NCBI GenBank assembly: GCA_910588285.1
Contig: CAJUQB010000011.1
Coordinates: 3,244 to 67,243, forward strand
Reading direction: 5' to 3'
DNA: 64,000 nucleotides
DNA from: an uncultured Lachnospiraceae bacterium
GTDB lineage: Bacteria > Bacillota > Clostridia > Lachnospirales > Lachnospiraceae
Part shown: positions 41,872 to 50,226 of the stretch, one piece after another
How the letters are laid out: each line of letters starts with the position of its first letter
How positions within the stretch are numbered: position 1 is the first letter of the stretch
The notes under the pieces: model-generated
What the model saw: the letters and a program-made list of their open reading frames with translations, nothing else
Told to the model about the DNA's origin: nothing
Database searches by the model: none
Position numbers and translations under genes: made by a program

Positions 41872-43173
41872 ATGATGAAACCTTATCAGGAAATGACACG
41901 GGAGGAATTGCTGGCAGAGCAGAAAAGCCTGAAAGCGGCCTATAAAAAGCATGAACAGAGCAAGCTGAAGCTGGATATGTCCAGGGGCAAGCCCTCCCAG
42001 GAGCAGCTGGACCTGTCCATGGGCATGATGGATGTGCTGAGCAGCGACTCGGATCTGAAGTGTGAGGACGGCACGGACTGCCGCAATTACGGAGTTCTGG
42101 ACGGGATCTGGGAGGCGAAGGTGCTGCTGGGGGATATGATCGAATGCCATCCGGACAATATTCTGATCTATGGGAATTCCAGCCTGAACGTGATGTATGA
42201 CACCATTTCCCGCTCTATGACCCACGGGGTCATGGGAAGCACACCCTGGAGCAAGCTGGGCAAGGTGAAGTTCCTCTGCCCGGTGCCGGGATATGACAGG
42301 CATTTTGCCATCACCGAATATTTTGGCATTGAGATGATCAATGTGCCCATGCTGCTGACCGGTCCGGATATGGATCTGGTGGAGAAGCTGGTCAGCGAGG
42401 ATGAGACCATCAAGGGAATCTGGTGCGTGCCCAAATATTCCAACCCTCAGGGCATCACCTATTCCGACGAGACGGTACGCCGTTTTGCAAGGCTTAAGCC
42501 AGCGGCCAAGGACTTCCGCATCTACTGGGACAATGCATACGGCGTGCATCACCTGTACGACATTGACCAGGATAACCTGGTGGAGATTCTGGCAGAGTGC
42601 AAGCGGGCCGGGAATCCGGATATGGTTTACAAGTTCTGCTCCACCTCCAAGATCACCTTCTCCGGCTCCGGCATTGCAGCTCTGGCTACCTCCCCCAACA
42701 ACCTGGAGGAGATCAAGCGGCAGATGAGCCTTGCAACCATTGGCCACGACAAGGTAAACCAGCTGCGCCATGTGCGGTTCTTTGGAGATATCTACGGGAT
42801 GACGGAGCACATGCGCAAGCATGCGGATATCCTGCGGCCCAAGTTTGAGATGATTCTTGACACCTTTGACCGGGAGCTGGCCGACCTGGGGGTGGGAAGC
42901 TGGATCCGGCCCAAGGGCGGATATTTTATCTGCTTTGAGGCCCTGGACGGCTGCGCCAGGTCCATTGTATCCATGGCCAAGGGGGCGGGGCTTGTGATGA
43001 CCCCGGCAGGAGCGCCCTTCCCCTACGGGAAGGATCCCAGGGATTCCGTGATCCGTATCGCGCCCTCCTACCCAACGCTGGAGGATTTGAAGATGGCTAC
43101 GGATATTTTTGTAATCTGTGTGAAGCTGGTGAGCATCAATAAGATTTTAAAGGAAAAGCAGCAGGCGGAGTAA
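41872..43173 (+). CDS. Aspartate-type aminotransferase (subclass Ic)
   Basis: The 433-residue PLP enzyme belongs to the fold-type I aminotransferases (Asp_aminotransf group). It has LDMSRGKPSQEQLDL near the N-terminus, VPKYSNPQGITYSDETVRR, and IYWDNAYGVHHL. The PLP lysine is in CSTSKITFSGSGIAAL, and RIAPSYP carries the arginine for the substrate carboxylate. The start at 41872 or 41875 is supported by GGAGG; a TTG further up overlaps rarA and lacks a site. It would transfer amino groups between aspartate or a similar amino acid and 2-oxoglutarate; the exact substrate is inferred. Confidence 0.88.
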   Translation: MMKPYQEMTREELLAEQKSLKAAYKKHEQSKLKLDMSRGKPSQEQLDLSMGMMDVLSSDSDLKCEDGTDCRNYGVLDGIWEAKVLLGDMIECHPDNILIYGNSSLNVMYDTISRSMTHGVMGSTPWSKLGKVKFLCPVPGYDRHFAITEYFGIEMINVPMLLTGPDMDLVEKLVSEDETIKGIWCVPKYSNPQGITYSDETVRRFARLKPAAKDFRIYWDNAYGVHHLYDIDQDNLVEILAECKRAGNPDMVYKFCSTSKITFSGSGIAALATSPNNLEEIKRQMSLATIGHDKVNQLRHVRFFGDIYGMTEHMRKHADILRPKFEMILDTFDRELADLGVGSWIRPKGGYFICFEALDGCARSIVSMAKGAGLVMTPAGAPFPYGKDPRDSVIRIAPSYPTLEDLKMATDIFVICVKLVSINKILKEKQQAE

Positions 43174-43176
43174 ATA

Positions 43177-44238
43177 ATGGATAAGATTAGGAGCTTTTTC
43201 AAGCGTAAGGATATAGAATTTTCGGCGAAACGATACGGCATCGACGCCTTAGGGGCCATGGCCCAGGGATTGTTTGCCTCCCTGCTGATAGGGACGATTA
43301 TCAGCACCATCGGAGAGCAGGCAGGGGTACAGATCCTGGTGGATATCGGCACCTTTGCAAAGGGAGCCACCGGCTATGCCATGGCCGTTGCCATTGGCCA
43401 TGCATTGAAATGCCCGCCGCTGGTGCTGTTTTCCCTGGCTGCCGTAGGCGGGGCGGCCAACAGCCTGGGCGGGGCGGGAGGCCCCCTCGCGGTTCTTGTG
43501 ATCACGATTCTTGCAGCGGAATGCGGCAAGGCCGTGTCCAAGGAGACAAAGATTGATATTCTTGTGACGCCATTTGTGACCATACTGGTGGGCAGCCTTC
43601 TGTCCATCGGACTGGCGCCCTATATCGGAGCAGCGGCCAGCGCGGTGGGGAATGCCATCATGTGGGCCACAGAGCTGCAGCCCTTCTTCATGGGGATTCT
43701 GGTCTCCGTGATGGTGGGAATCGCCCTGACACTGCCCATCTCCAGCGCGGCTATCTGTGCGGCCCTGGGACTTACGGGCCTGGCCGGAGGAGCGGCGGTG
43801 GCGGGCTGCTGTGCCCAGATGGTGGGCTTTGCGGTGATGAGCTTTCGGGAGAACCGCTGGGGCGGACTCTTTGCTCAGGGCATTGGCACCAGCATGCTGC
43901 AGATGGGCAATATTGTAAAGAATCCCAGAATCTGGATTCCGGCGATTGTAACCTCTGCCATTACCGGCCCGATTGCCACCTGCGTATTTCAGATGAATAT
44001 GAATGGGGCAGCGGTGGCCTCGGGCATGGGAACCTGCGGATTGGTGGGACAGATCGGCGTCTACACCGGCTGGATGAGCGATATTGCGGCAGGAAGCAAG
44101 GCAGCGGTAACTGCCTTTGACTGGATTGGGCTGATCCTGATCTGCTTTTTGCTGCCAGGGGTGATCTGCTGGGCGCTGGGCGCGCTGCTGCGCAGGCTTG
44201 GCTGGATCCGGGAAAATGACCTGAAGCTGGAATTATAG
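43177..44238 (+). CDS. PTS EIIC-like membrane protein (PTS_EIIC_2 type)
   Basis: The 353-residue protein has about ten hydrophobic spans rich in Gly and Ala (ALKCPPLVLFSLAAVGGAAN, ISSAAICAALGLTGLAGGAA). It resembles the PTS_EIIC_2 family, often annotated as a PTS IIC subunit. No EIIA or EIIB domain lies nearby, so it may be a transporter or regulator that does not phosphorylate sugar. It starts three bases after the aminotransferase stop and shares its transcript; GGCGGAG serves as ribosome site. Function is unknown. Confidence 0.75.
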   Translation: MDKIRSFFKRKDIEFSAKRYGIDALGAMAQGLFASLLIGTIISTIGEQAGVQILVDIGTFAKGATGYAMAVAIGHALKCPPLVLFSLAAVGGAANSLGGAGGPLAVLVITILAAECGKAVSKETKIDILVTPFVTILVGSLLSIGLAPYIGAAASAVGNAIMWATELQPFFMGILVSVMVGIALTLPISSAAICAALGLTGLAGGAAVAGCCAQMVGFAVMSFRENRWGGLFAQGIGTSMLQMGNIVKNPRIWIPAIVTSAITGPIATCVFQMNMNGAAVASGMGTCGLVGQIGVYTGWMSDIAAGSKAAVTAFDWIGLILICFLLPGVICWALGALLRRLGWIRENDLKLEL

Positions 44239-44284
44239 AATGATAGAAGGATAGAAGTATCAAAATCATAAGGAGGTGGCCTGT

Positions 44285-45601
44285 ATGGGGGAACTGATGA
44301 AGAATTTTAAAAATGGGCGTGTGGTGGTGCGTGACCGGGAGAGCGGAGATGTGATCACAGAGACCACAGTGCTGGAATTTGATGCAAACAATAATATACT
44401 TACCATTCCAAGGGGCAGTATTCCGCCCCAGGAGGACCGGGCTCTGACGCTCCTGATTCTGAGCCACAATATGGCTTATGAATATTTCGGGAATATCCGC
44501 AGGAACCGCGTGGGGGATGATATCCGGATTGCGATTTTCGGGGAAAAGGAAAAGGAAGATCGGGGATACCCAAGGTATGAGCTGCAGGCCAAGGCAACCA
44601 TTGATTCCTTTGTCGTCCAGGGCCAGCGGGTGCCGCTGAACCGGCCGGTTCCCATACAGATCAAGAATATCAGCGCAAACGGCCTGCTGATTCAGACCGG
44701 GGAATACGAGCTGGAGGTGGGAGAGCAGATTTGGGTCAATATCCATCTGGAGGGGAATGCCTTCACCAGCAAATACGAGACGGTCCGCACTCAGCTGGAG
44801 GACGACAGGATCCTGCTGTACGGCTGCCGCAACATGATTCAGGACGAGCGGCAGGCAGAGGTTGCAGCGGCAGAGTCCCGCAGGCCCGTGGGAACAGGAA
44901 GGGGCAAAATGAACGTCCGGGAGGCTGCCATGTATTACGAGGAGCACCAGCGGGTGATGGAGCGTGACAGCGGCTATCTGCGCATGATGGAAATGACTGC
45001 CCAGGTCATGCAGGCAGGGAATGAGAAGCAGGTGGAGCTTTTGGCCGGAGGGATCCTCCAGATGTCCCAGACCATGGGGCTTCCCGTGCTCCTAAACTGC
45101 ATTCACCGGCAGCGCTCCCAGCGGGAGGAGCGGGTGCGCCATTGCCTGAATGCGGCGCTTTTGAGCGGGTTTCTGGCAGTCTGGAATGGCCTTGAGGAGC
45201 AGGAGGCAGCTGCAGTGGTTCAGAAATGCTTGGAGGGCAGCATGGGGAAGGATATCAGCCAGGAGCCCCTAAGGGTGCAGAATATCCTAATGGCGGCAGA
45301 GACGTATGACACACGGGGATCACACCCCACAGGCGCTATCGCGGGAATTCCCATGGTGTACCTGGAGCAGCTGAAATATGCCGGAAAGGATCAGCCGAGA
45401 GAGACCCTGCGGGGACAGGAACGGGAGCTGGCACAGCGTATCTTGCAATGCCTGAACCAGCGGAACGTTATGCTTGCCGACGGGCGGACGGCAAAGATTC
45501 TGCGGATCCTGCCCAATGATGTGGCGCATCCGCTGCTTTTTGTAGACGGTGTGGCATTACAGGAAAAAGATCCCAGGAATCTGATGTGGATTCGGGTGTA
45601 A
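44285..45601 (+). CDS. PilZ-domain protein with degenerate HD-GYP-like C-terminus
   Basis: The 438-residue protein has an N-terminal YcgR-like strand-rich region, then a PilZ domain with the c-di-GMP signature RGYPR (Arg93 to Arg97) and NISANG (Asn128 to Gly133). The C-terminal half (residues about 205-438) is helical and ends ILMAAETYDTRGSHPTG, ..., LADGRTAKILRILPNDVAHP. This matches the last part of HD-GYP phosphodiesterases, but the metal-binding HD and GYP motifs are absent. It is probably a c-di-GMP sensor with an inactive HD-GYP-like module. The start at 44285 is set by AAGGAGG. The alarmone synthetase follows by 12 bases. Confidence 0.72.
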   Translation: MGELMKNFKNGRVVVRDRESGDVITETTVLEFDANNNILTIPRGSIPPQEDRALTLLILSHNMAYEYFGNIRRNRVGDDIRIAIFGEKEKEDRGYPRYELQAKATIDSFVVQGQRVPLNRPVPIQIKNISANGLLIQTGEYELEVGEQIWVNIHLEGNAFTSKYETVRTQLEDDRILLYGCRNMIQDERQAEVAAAESRRPVGTGRGKMNVREAAMYYEEHQRVMERDSGYLRMMEMTAQVMQAGNEKQVELLAGGILQMSQTMGLPVLLNCIHRQRSQREERVRHCLNAALLSGFLAVWNGLEEQEAAAVVQKCLEGSMGKDISQEPLRVQNILMAAETYDTRGSHPTGAIAGIPMVYLEQLKYAGKDQPRETLRGQERELAQRILQCLNQRNVMLADGRTAKILRILPNDVAHPLLFVDGVALQEKDPRNLMWIRV

Positions 45602-45613
45602 CGGAAAGAGGGG

Positions 45614-46279
45614 ATGAATGTGGATCCGATCGCAGCGATGGGAGATGATATTGACAGCTGGACAACGATCATGTTTCTGTATCATTCGGCCTTGAAGAAG
45701 GTCAACACAAAGCTGGAGATTTTGAATGACGAATTTAAGCATGTACACAAGTACAATCCGATCGAATATTTCAAATCCAGGATCAAGACGCCGGAGAGCA
45801 TCGTAAAAAAGCTGAAGCGGAGCGGTCTGGAAAGTACCATTATCAATATGGTTGATCATGTGAATGATATTGCAGGAATACGGCTGGTGTGTTCCTTCAC
45901 CTCTGATATCTACCGCCTGGCGGAGATGATCGGCAAGCAGAATGATCTGACTGTGGTAACGGTGAAGGATTATATCAAGAACCCTAAGCCAAGCGGCTAC
46001 AAGAGCTACCATATGCTGGTGACAGTCCCGATTTTTCTGACAGAGGGCGTGGTGGATACAAAGGTCGAGATTCAGATTCGTACCATTGCCATGGATTTCT
46101 GGGCCAGCCTGGAGCATAAGATTTATTATAAATTTGAAGGGAATGCGCCGGATTATATCAGCCGGGAGCTGCGGGACTGTGCGGAGATGGTATCTATGCT
46201 GGATGCCAGGATGCTCCGCCTGAATGAGGCAGTGCTCAAGGCCAAGGCAGAGCAGGATGCAGCCCAGAAAAACGAATAA
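45614..46279 (+). CDS. Small alarmone synthetase (RelA/SpoT synthetase domain)
   Basis: The 221-residue protein makes (p)ppGpp from GTP or GDP and ATP and has no hydrolase domain. The synthetase motifs are complete: RIKTPESIVKKL (RxKxxxSxxxK), DIAGIRLVCSF, KDYIKNPKPSGYKSYH, and VEIQIRTIAMDFWASLEHK with the catalytic Glu. This resembles RelQ/RelP in length and layout. It lies 12 bases behind the PilZ gene, so c-di-GMP sensing and alarmone production are expressed together. GAAAGAGGGG precedes the start. Confidence 0.92.
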   Translation: MNVDPIAAMGDDIDSWTTIMFLYHSALKKVNTKLEILNDEFKHVHKYNPIEYFKSRIKTPESIVKKLKRSGLESTIINMVDHVNDIAGIRLVCSFTSDIYRLAEMIGKQNDLTVVTVKDYIKNPKPSGYKSYHMLVTVPIFLTEGVVDTKVEIQIRTIAMDFWASLEHKIYYKFEGNAPDYISRELRDCAEMVSMLDARMLRLNEAVLKAKAEQDAAQKNE

Positions 46280-46299
46280 CAGGAGACATAAAGCGGAGA

Positions 46300-47343
46300 C
46301 TAAAATCTCCGCTTTAATAATGTCACAATCCGCTCCAGAAGGCGGCTGGTGCCCTGCAGCTCCTGTACCTTCAGGCGGTTCTCCTCGGAGAAGCCCACCA
46401 GTGTGTTGTGATTGGCCTCCGCCAGGTAATCAATGATACCGTCAATGTCGGATTTGATATTTTTCGGGCACTTGATGTACACGTGCTTATTCAGCGTAAT
46501 GTACAGGGTGTAGGAAATGTTGAAATGATACCAGAAAAATTTGTGGAGGGTGGAGTACTTATAAATCCAGATCATTTCCCGAATCGGCACAATGGCAATG
46601 CCAAAGGAGGCGATTTCAATAAAATAGTGCTCGGTGATAAACATATCCTCTGTGGCCAGCTGCGGCAGCGTGGCCAGCTCCTCCTCGGCCTGGGCCAGGA
46701 GCAGGGAGGGCCGTCCAAAGCGCCCCAGCTGTCTGCAGGGAGGGGACAGCACCGGAAATAAAATATAGGTCATGCTCAGAATCAGAGAGATCAGGGCATA
46801 CATTCCGCTGAGGGCAAGGAGGATCAGCAGAACCAGGGTGAGGATCGGGTTCAGGTCCGGCTCGCTGAGGATATAGGGAGAAACCTTGCTTTTCAGTCCC
46901 TGGGCAGTCCAGCTTAGATCCTCCGCCAGGGAGGCGGCCAGGGCCTGAAAGGAATCTCCCTGGTGTACAATCCGCCCCCGGATGTGCTGGGTGTCTATAT
47001 AGGGAAGCCCCTCCTCGCAGGTGATGGGGGAGAGCAGGACCAGGACGCAGGTGCCATCCAGAACCGTATAGTAATAGTAGCCGTTGGTACGGCCGAACCG
47101 CACGCTGGTATAGCCGGTAAAATAGAGGTCAGTCAGTGTGGCCTGCACATATCCAAAGCTCTCGCGGTATTGGGTCTGAAGCTCCCTGGCAGAGGTAATC
47201 TCTGCCGGGAACAGTATGTCCGGCAGGGGAAACAGGAACCAAAGCAGGGCGGATGCAATCAGGTACAGCGCCGGGGGAATCAGCCTGCGGCGGTAAACGG
47301 CCTGGATATTCCGGGTGATATAGTGTTCGTAATTTTCGGTCAT
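46300..47343 (-). CDS. Membrane protein of unknown function (DUF6709-like)
   Basis: The 347-residue protein has one span near residues 21-43 (LIPPALYLIASALLWFLFPL), an extracytoplasmic domain of about 120 residues with a YYYYTVLDG stretch, and two close spans (residues about 165-200). A cytoplasmic tail of about 150 residues follows, containing EHYFIEIASFGIAIVPIREM. This last part resembles domains of small clostridial membrane proteins of unknown role. GGAG lies eight bases before the start. It is convergent with the alarmone synthetase. No function can be assigned. Confidence 0.65.
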   Translation of the reverse strand: MTENYEHYITRNIQAVYRRRLIPPALYLIASALLWFLFPLPDILFPAEITSARELQTQYRESFGYVQATLTDLYFTGYTSVRFGRTNGYYYYTVLDGTCVLVLLSPITCEEGLPYIDTQHIRGRIVHQGDSFQALAASLAEDLSWTAQGLKSKVSPYILSEPDLNPILTLVLLILLALSGMYALISLILSMTYILFPVLSPPCRQLGRFGRPSLLLAQAEEELATLPQLATEDMFITEHYFIEIASFGIAIVPIREMIWIYKYSTLHKFFWYHFNISYTLYITLNKHVYIKCPKNIKSDIDGIIDYLAEANHNTLVGFSEENRLKVQELQGTSRLLERIVTLLKRRF

Positions 47344-47449
47344 ATCATAAACTCCTGGGTCAGGTGGGAAAAGCAGTGTGGTTTTTAATAGTAGCTTTTC
47401 TAGTATAACAGATTTCCGGCTCCAGGCAAAGGAGAATTTGCAGTATATT

Positions 47450-49969
47450 TTATGGATTTTTGGGAATATAAATGAGCTCTGCCAGCCGGATCTCCAATGG
47501 CTCCAGATGGGCGTAATAGCTGAGCCGCCCTTCCCGGGCCTCCAGGGTGCTTTTGCTGAGCATAGGGACGCTGCGGGAGCGTAGAAGCGCTTCCTCCTCC
47601 GGGGAGGTCAGTGGCTCGGCTCCCATACGCACCCACTCATCATAACAGCTGCCGAAGCTGCGGTTCACAAATTGCTCCCGGAGGCGGTAGGAGCCGCTGG
47701 CAATATGGGTAAAGGCCAGCTCAATATCCATGGAAACCAGTTCACGGAAGGCGTCATAGCGGCTTTCCGGGGAGCCGTCGAAGAGGATTCCCTGGGCATA
47801 CAGGTTGGTATAATGGCTGTAATTGTACAAGAGGATGGTGTAATTCCCGCGGCCGTCGGTGGTGACAAAGTACCCCTCTCCCCGTTTCAGAAGGGTGTCC
47901 TGCAGGCGGCTTAGGAACAGGAAGGCGTAGTAGGCAGGCTTTTTGATGCCGTTTCGGGTAAAGGTTCCCATGCCGCCGTGGAATAAATGGTCATCCAGCT
48001 CCAGCTCGTCAATGTAATCGGTAAGGGTCCAGTTGCCAAAGCTCTCTAAGGCATCATAATTTTCCAGGATATTTTTGCAAATATAGACGCTGCGGAAGCA
48101 GGTATCGTTGAGCCAGTCCCGGTGGGAGGAGGTGGAGCTCCATTCCGTCAGGTAGGCGGGGGTGTCCGGGTAATTTTGGGCAAAGGCATGGTAGCTGTCA
48201 ATGAATTTGTGGAGCAGGTTGGGATCCGTGGACAGGGTGACGTCCGAGGGCTGGAAATAAATGTATTCCTCCCGGGTTACCTGCTGGAACCGCTCAATGC
48301 CTCCCTGCTCAATGGGGTAGAAATGCAGTATGTGGAAGTCGGGCAGGCATCTGTGCTCCTGGCAGTAAGCCAGAAACCGCTCAAAGGCTCCGTCCGGAAA
48401 AAAGGAGGCCATCAAAGAGGGGTTGCCCATACGCAGCTTACGGCCGCATTTTTTTACGCTGCGCCAGGTCAGCTCATAGAGGCGGCACACAAGATCCAGG
48501 TTCCCCAGGGAGAAGGGGGTATGGGAAAAGGTCTCGTTCCAGAAGGAGAAGAACCACTGGGATACCTCCGGGTAGCCGTAGCGGCTGATATAGTGGGAAA
48601 CCAGCTGTTCGATCAGGCAGCACCATTTTCCCTCATCCTTAGGCGGGCTAATGACAACCGGATCAGCAAAAAGCTGCTGGCTGGGGTCAGCGGCCAAAGC
48701 CTTAGGCATAAAGGAAAACTGGATCAGGGGACGCAAGCCTACTGACAGAAGGAAGTCCATGACCTTGTCCATATAGGAGAAGGAGAGGATGGGATTGCCT
48801 TCCCGGTCCTCCCGGTACAGATGGAGGTTGTCGTCCAGGATCCCGTGGAACTTGATGTAGGAAAATCCGATCTCCCGCTGGAGGACAGTAAGCATCTGCT
48901 GAACCTCTGCCCGCAGAAGGTCGCTGGCACGGCCCACGGAGGTGAACACCTGGAAGGTATGGCGAAGGGGCGTTCCGGCCTGGGAGGCGTCGATGGGCTG
49001 CTGGCCATAGTTTTGGGTCAGGACAGGGGCAGAGGGGGATGGGATGGTGTTGGTGCGGTCCAGATATTGGTTCAGTACGGCCAGGAAATCATGTTTTTCC
49101 AGCTCCAGGTAATTGCTGCCCCGGGATTCCTCCAGCATCATATGCTGCTTGGCAGTGCTGTCGGCACGGTACTGACTGGGCAGCATCTGATACTGCTTCC
49201 GGAAGGCTGTCACAAAGGCCCGGGAATTGGGAAAGCCGTTATTCAGGGCGATATCCTCAATGTAGTGGTCGGTGCAAAGAAGCTCCTGGGTGGCATGGCT
49301 GAGCCGAATATTGGCCAGGTAGGCAGAAAAGGTCATGTTCATATTTTTTTCAAAAAAATGGGACAGGTAGGAGGAGGAAAGGTACTGCTGCTCTGCCATG
49401 GATTTCAGGGTGATGTTCTCCATATAATGCTCCTCCAGGTAGGAGGTAATATTTTTCAGCCGTTCCAGAGTCTCCGTGTTATGGGAGGAGGCCTTTCCCT
49501 CCGGCAGGTAGAAGTTCAGCATCAGCTCATGCATCATAGCGTAGGCATAGGAGATATTTAACAGGGAGGTGCGGTCCATGGGCAGACTGGTGCTGTTGAG
49601 CTGAATCAGCTGGGCAAAGATCCGGAGCAGGGGACGGAACCGGTCCTTGTTCTGGTACAGAGAGGAATTGCAGGAAAACTGAGCGTTTTCATGGACATCG
49701 CTTCCGGCAAACATAGACAGCCGGATCTGCAGCATGGCGATGATACAGTCCTTCCCGTGGGTTTCGTGGATCTGCTGGGGATTGATGACGATAATGTCCC
49801 CTTCTTTTAATAAATAGCTTTCAGCCTCCACCCGCACGGCGGCTTCCCTGTTCAGTACCAGTAAAAGCTCCATGCTCTGGTGCCAGTGCTTGGCCACGTC
49901 GCCGATCCGCTGGAAATAGAGCTTCATGGGCAGGCTTTTATGGTAGCTGATAATTTCGTGTGTAAACAT
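47450..49969 (-). CDS. AraC regulator fused to a GH39-type glycosidase domain
   Basis: The 839-residue protein combines a cupin sensor (residues about 1-130, KHWHQSMELLLVLNREAAVR), AraC helix-turn-helix pair (about 170-290, SMAEQQYLSSSYLSHFFEKN; GFPNSRAFVTAFRKQYQMLP), and a GH39 beta-xylosidase-like TIM barrel with a C-terminal beta domain. Glu479 in FWNET fits the acid/base and Glu609 in LTEWSS the nucleophile, so the barrel keeps both catalytic residues. GAGGAG nine bases upstream and the promoter at 50025-49997 fix the start at 49969. It is divergent from a CUT2 sugar importer/GH3 operon and probably controls it, using the barrel to bind or trim a xyloside-like ligand. Confidence 0.88.
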   Translation of the reverse strand: MFTHEIISYHKSLPMKLYFQRIGDVAKHWHQSMELLLVLNREAAVRVEAESYLLKEGDIIVINPQQIHETHGKDCIIAMLQIRLSMFAGSDVHENAQFSCNSSLYQNKDRFRPLLRIFAQLIQLNSTSLPMDRTSLLNISYAYAMMHELMLNFYLPEGKASSHNTETLERLKNITSYLEEHYMENITLKSMAEQQYLSSSYLSHFFEKNMNMTFSAYLANIRLSHATQELLCTDHYIEDIALNNGFPNSRAFVTAFRKQYQMLPSQYRADSTAKQHMMLEESRGSNYLELEKHDFLAVLNQYLDRTNTIPSPSAPVLTQNYGQQPIDASQAGTPLRHTFQVFTSVGRASDLLRAEVQQMLTVLQREIGFSYIKFHGILDDNLHLYREDREGNPILSFSYMDKVMDFLLSVGLRPLIQFSFMPKALAADPSQQLFADPVVISPPKDEGKWCCLIEQLVSHYISRYGYPEVSQWFFSFWNETFSHTPFSLGNLDLVCRLYELTWRSVKKCGRKLRMGNPSLMASFFPDGAFERFLAYCQEHRCLPDFHILHFYPIEQGGIERFQQVTREEYIYFQPSDVTLSTDPNLLHKFIDSYHAFAQNYPDTPAYLTEWSSTSSHRDWLNDTCFRSVYICKNILENYDALESFGNWTLTDYIDELELDDHLFHGGMGTFTRNGIKKPAYYAFLFLSRLQDTLLKRGEGYFVTTDGRGNYTILLYNYSHYTNLYAQGILFDGSPESRYDAFRELVSMDIELAFTHIASGSYRLREQFVNRSFGSCYDEWVRMGAEPLTSPEEEALLRSRSVPMLSKSTLEAREGRLSYYAHLEPLEIRLAELIYIPKNP

Positions 49970-49996
49970 ATGGCGTTTCTCCTCTCGTTTTCCTAT

Positions 49997-50025
49997 AGCA
50001 TACCTCGAAAATGTCATATTGACAA
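49997..50025 (-). promoter_or_regulatory. Promoter of the AraC-GH39 gene with overlapping dyad
   Basis: TTGTCA (50025-50020) and TATGCT (50002-49997) are 17 bases apart on the minus strand. TGTCA-TAT-TGACA (50012-50024) is a perfect inverted repeat over the -35. Confidence 0.55.
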
Positions 50026-50226
50026 GAATCTAACTGTAAAATTTTTAGGTAAAATAGAATTATCAACAAAATGGCAATCTGTTTTTGCGAAAAAAAGTGC
50101 ACATACTACAAAAGAAATTGGATGGCAGAAAGGGAAGAAATACGTTACACTGGAAAACAGATGAAACAGCTGCTGGCATGGAAGTGAAATGGGAGCAGCA
50201 GATACGAGAATACAAGGAGGCAGAAT

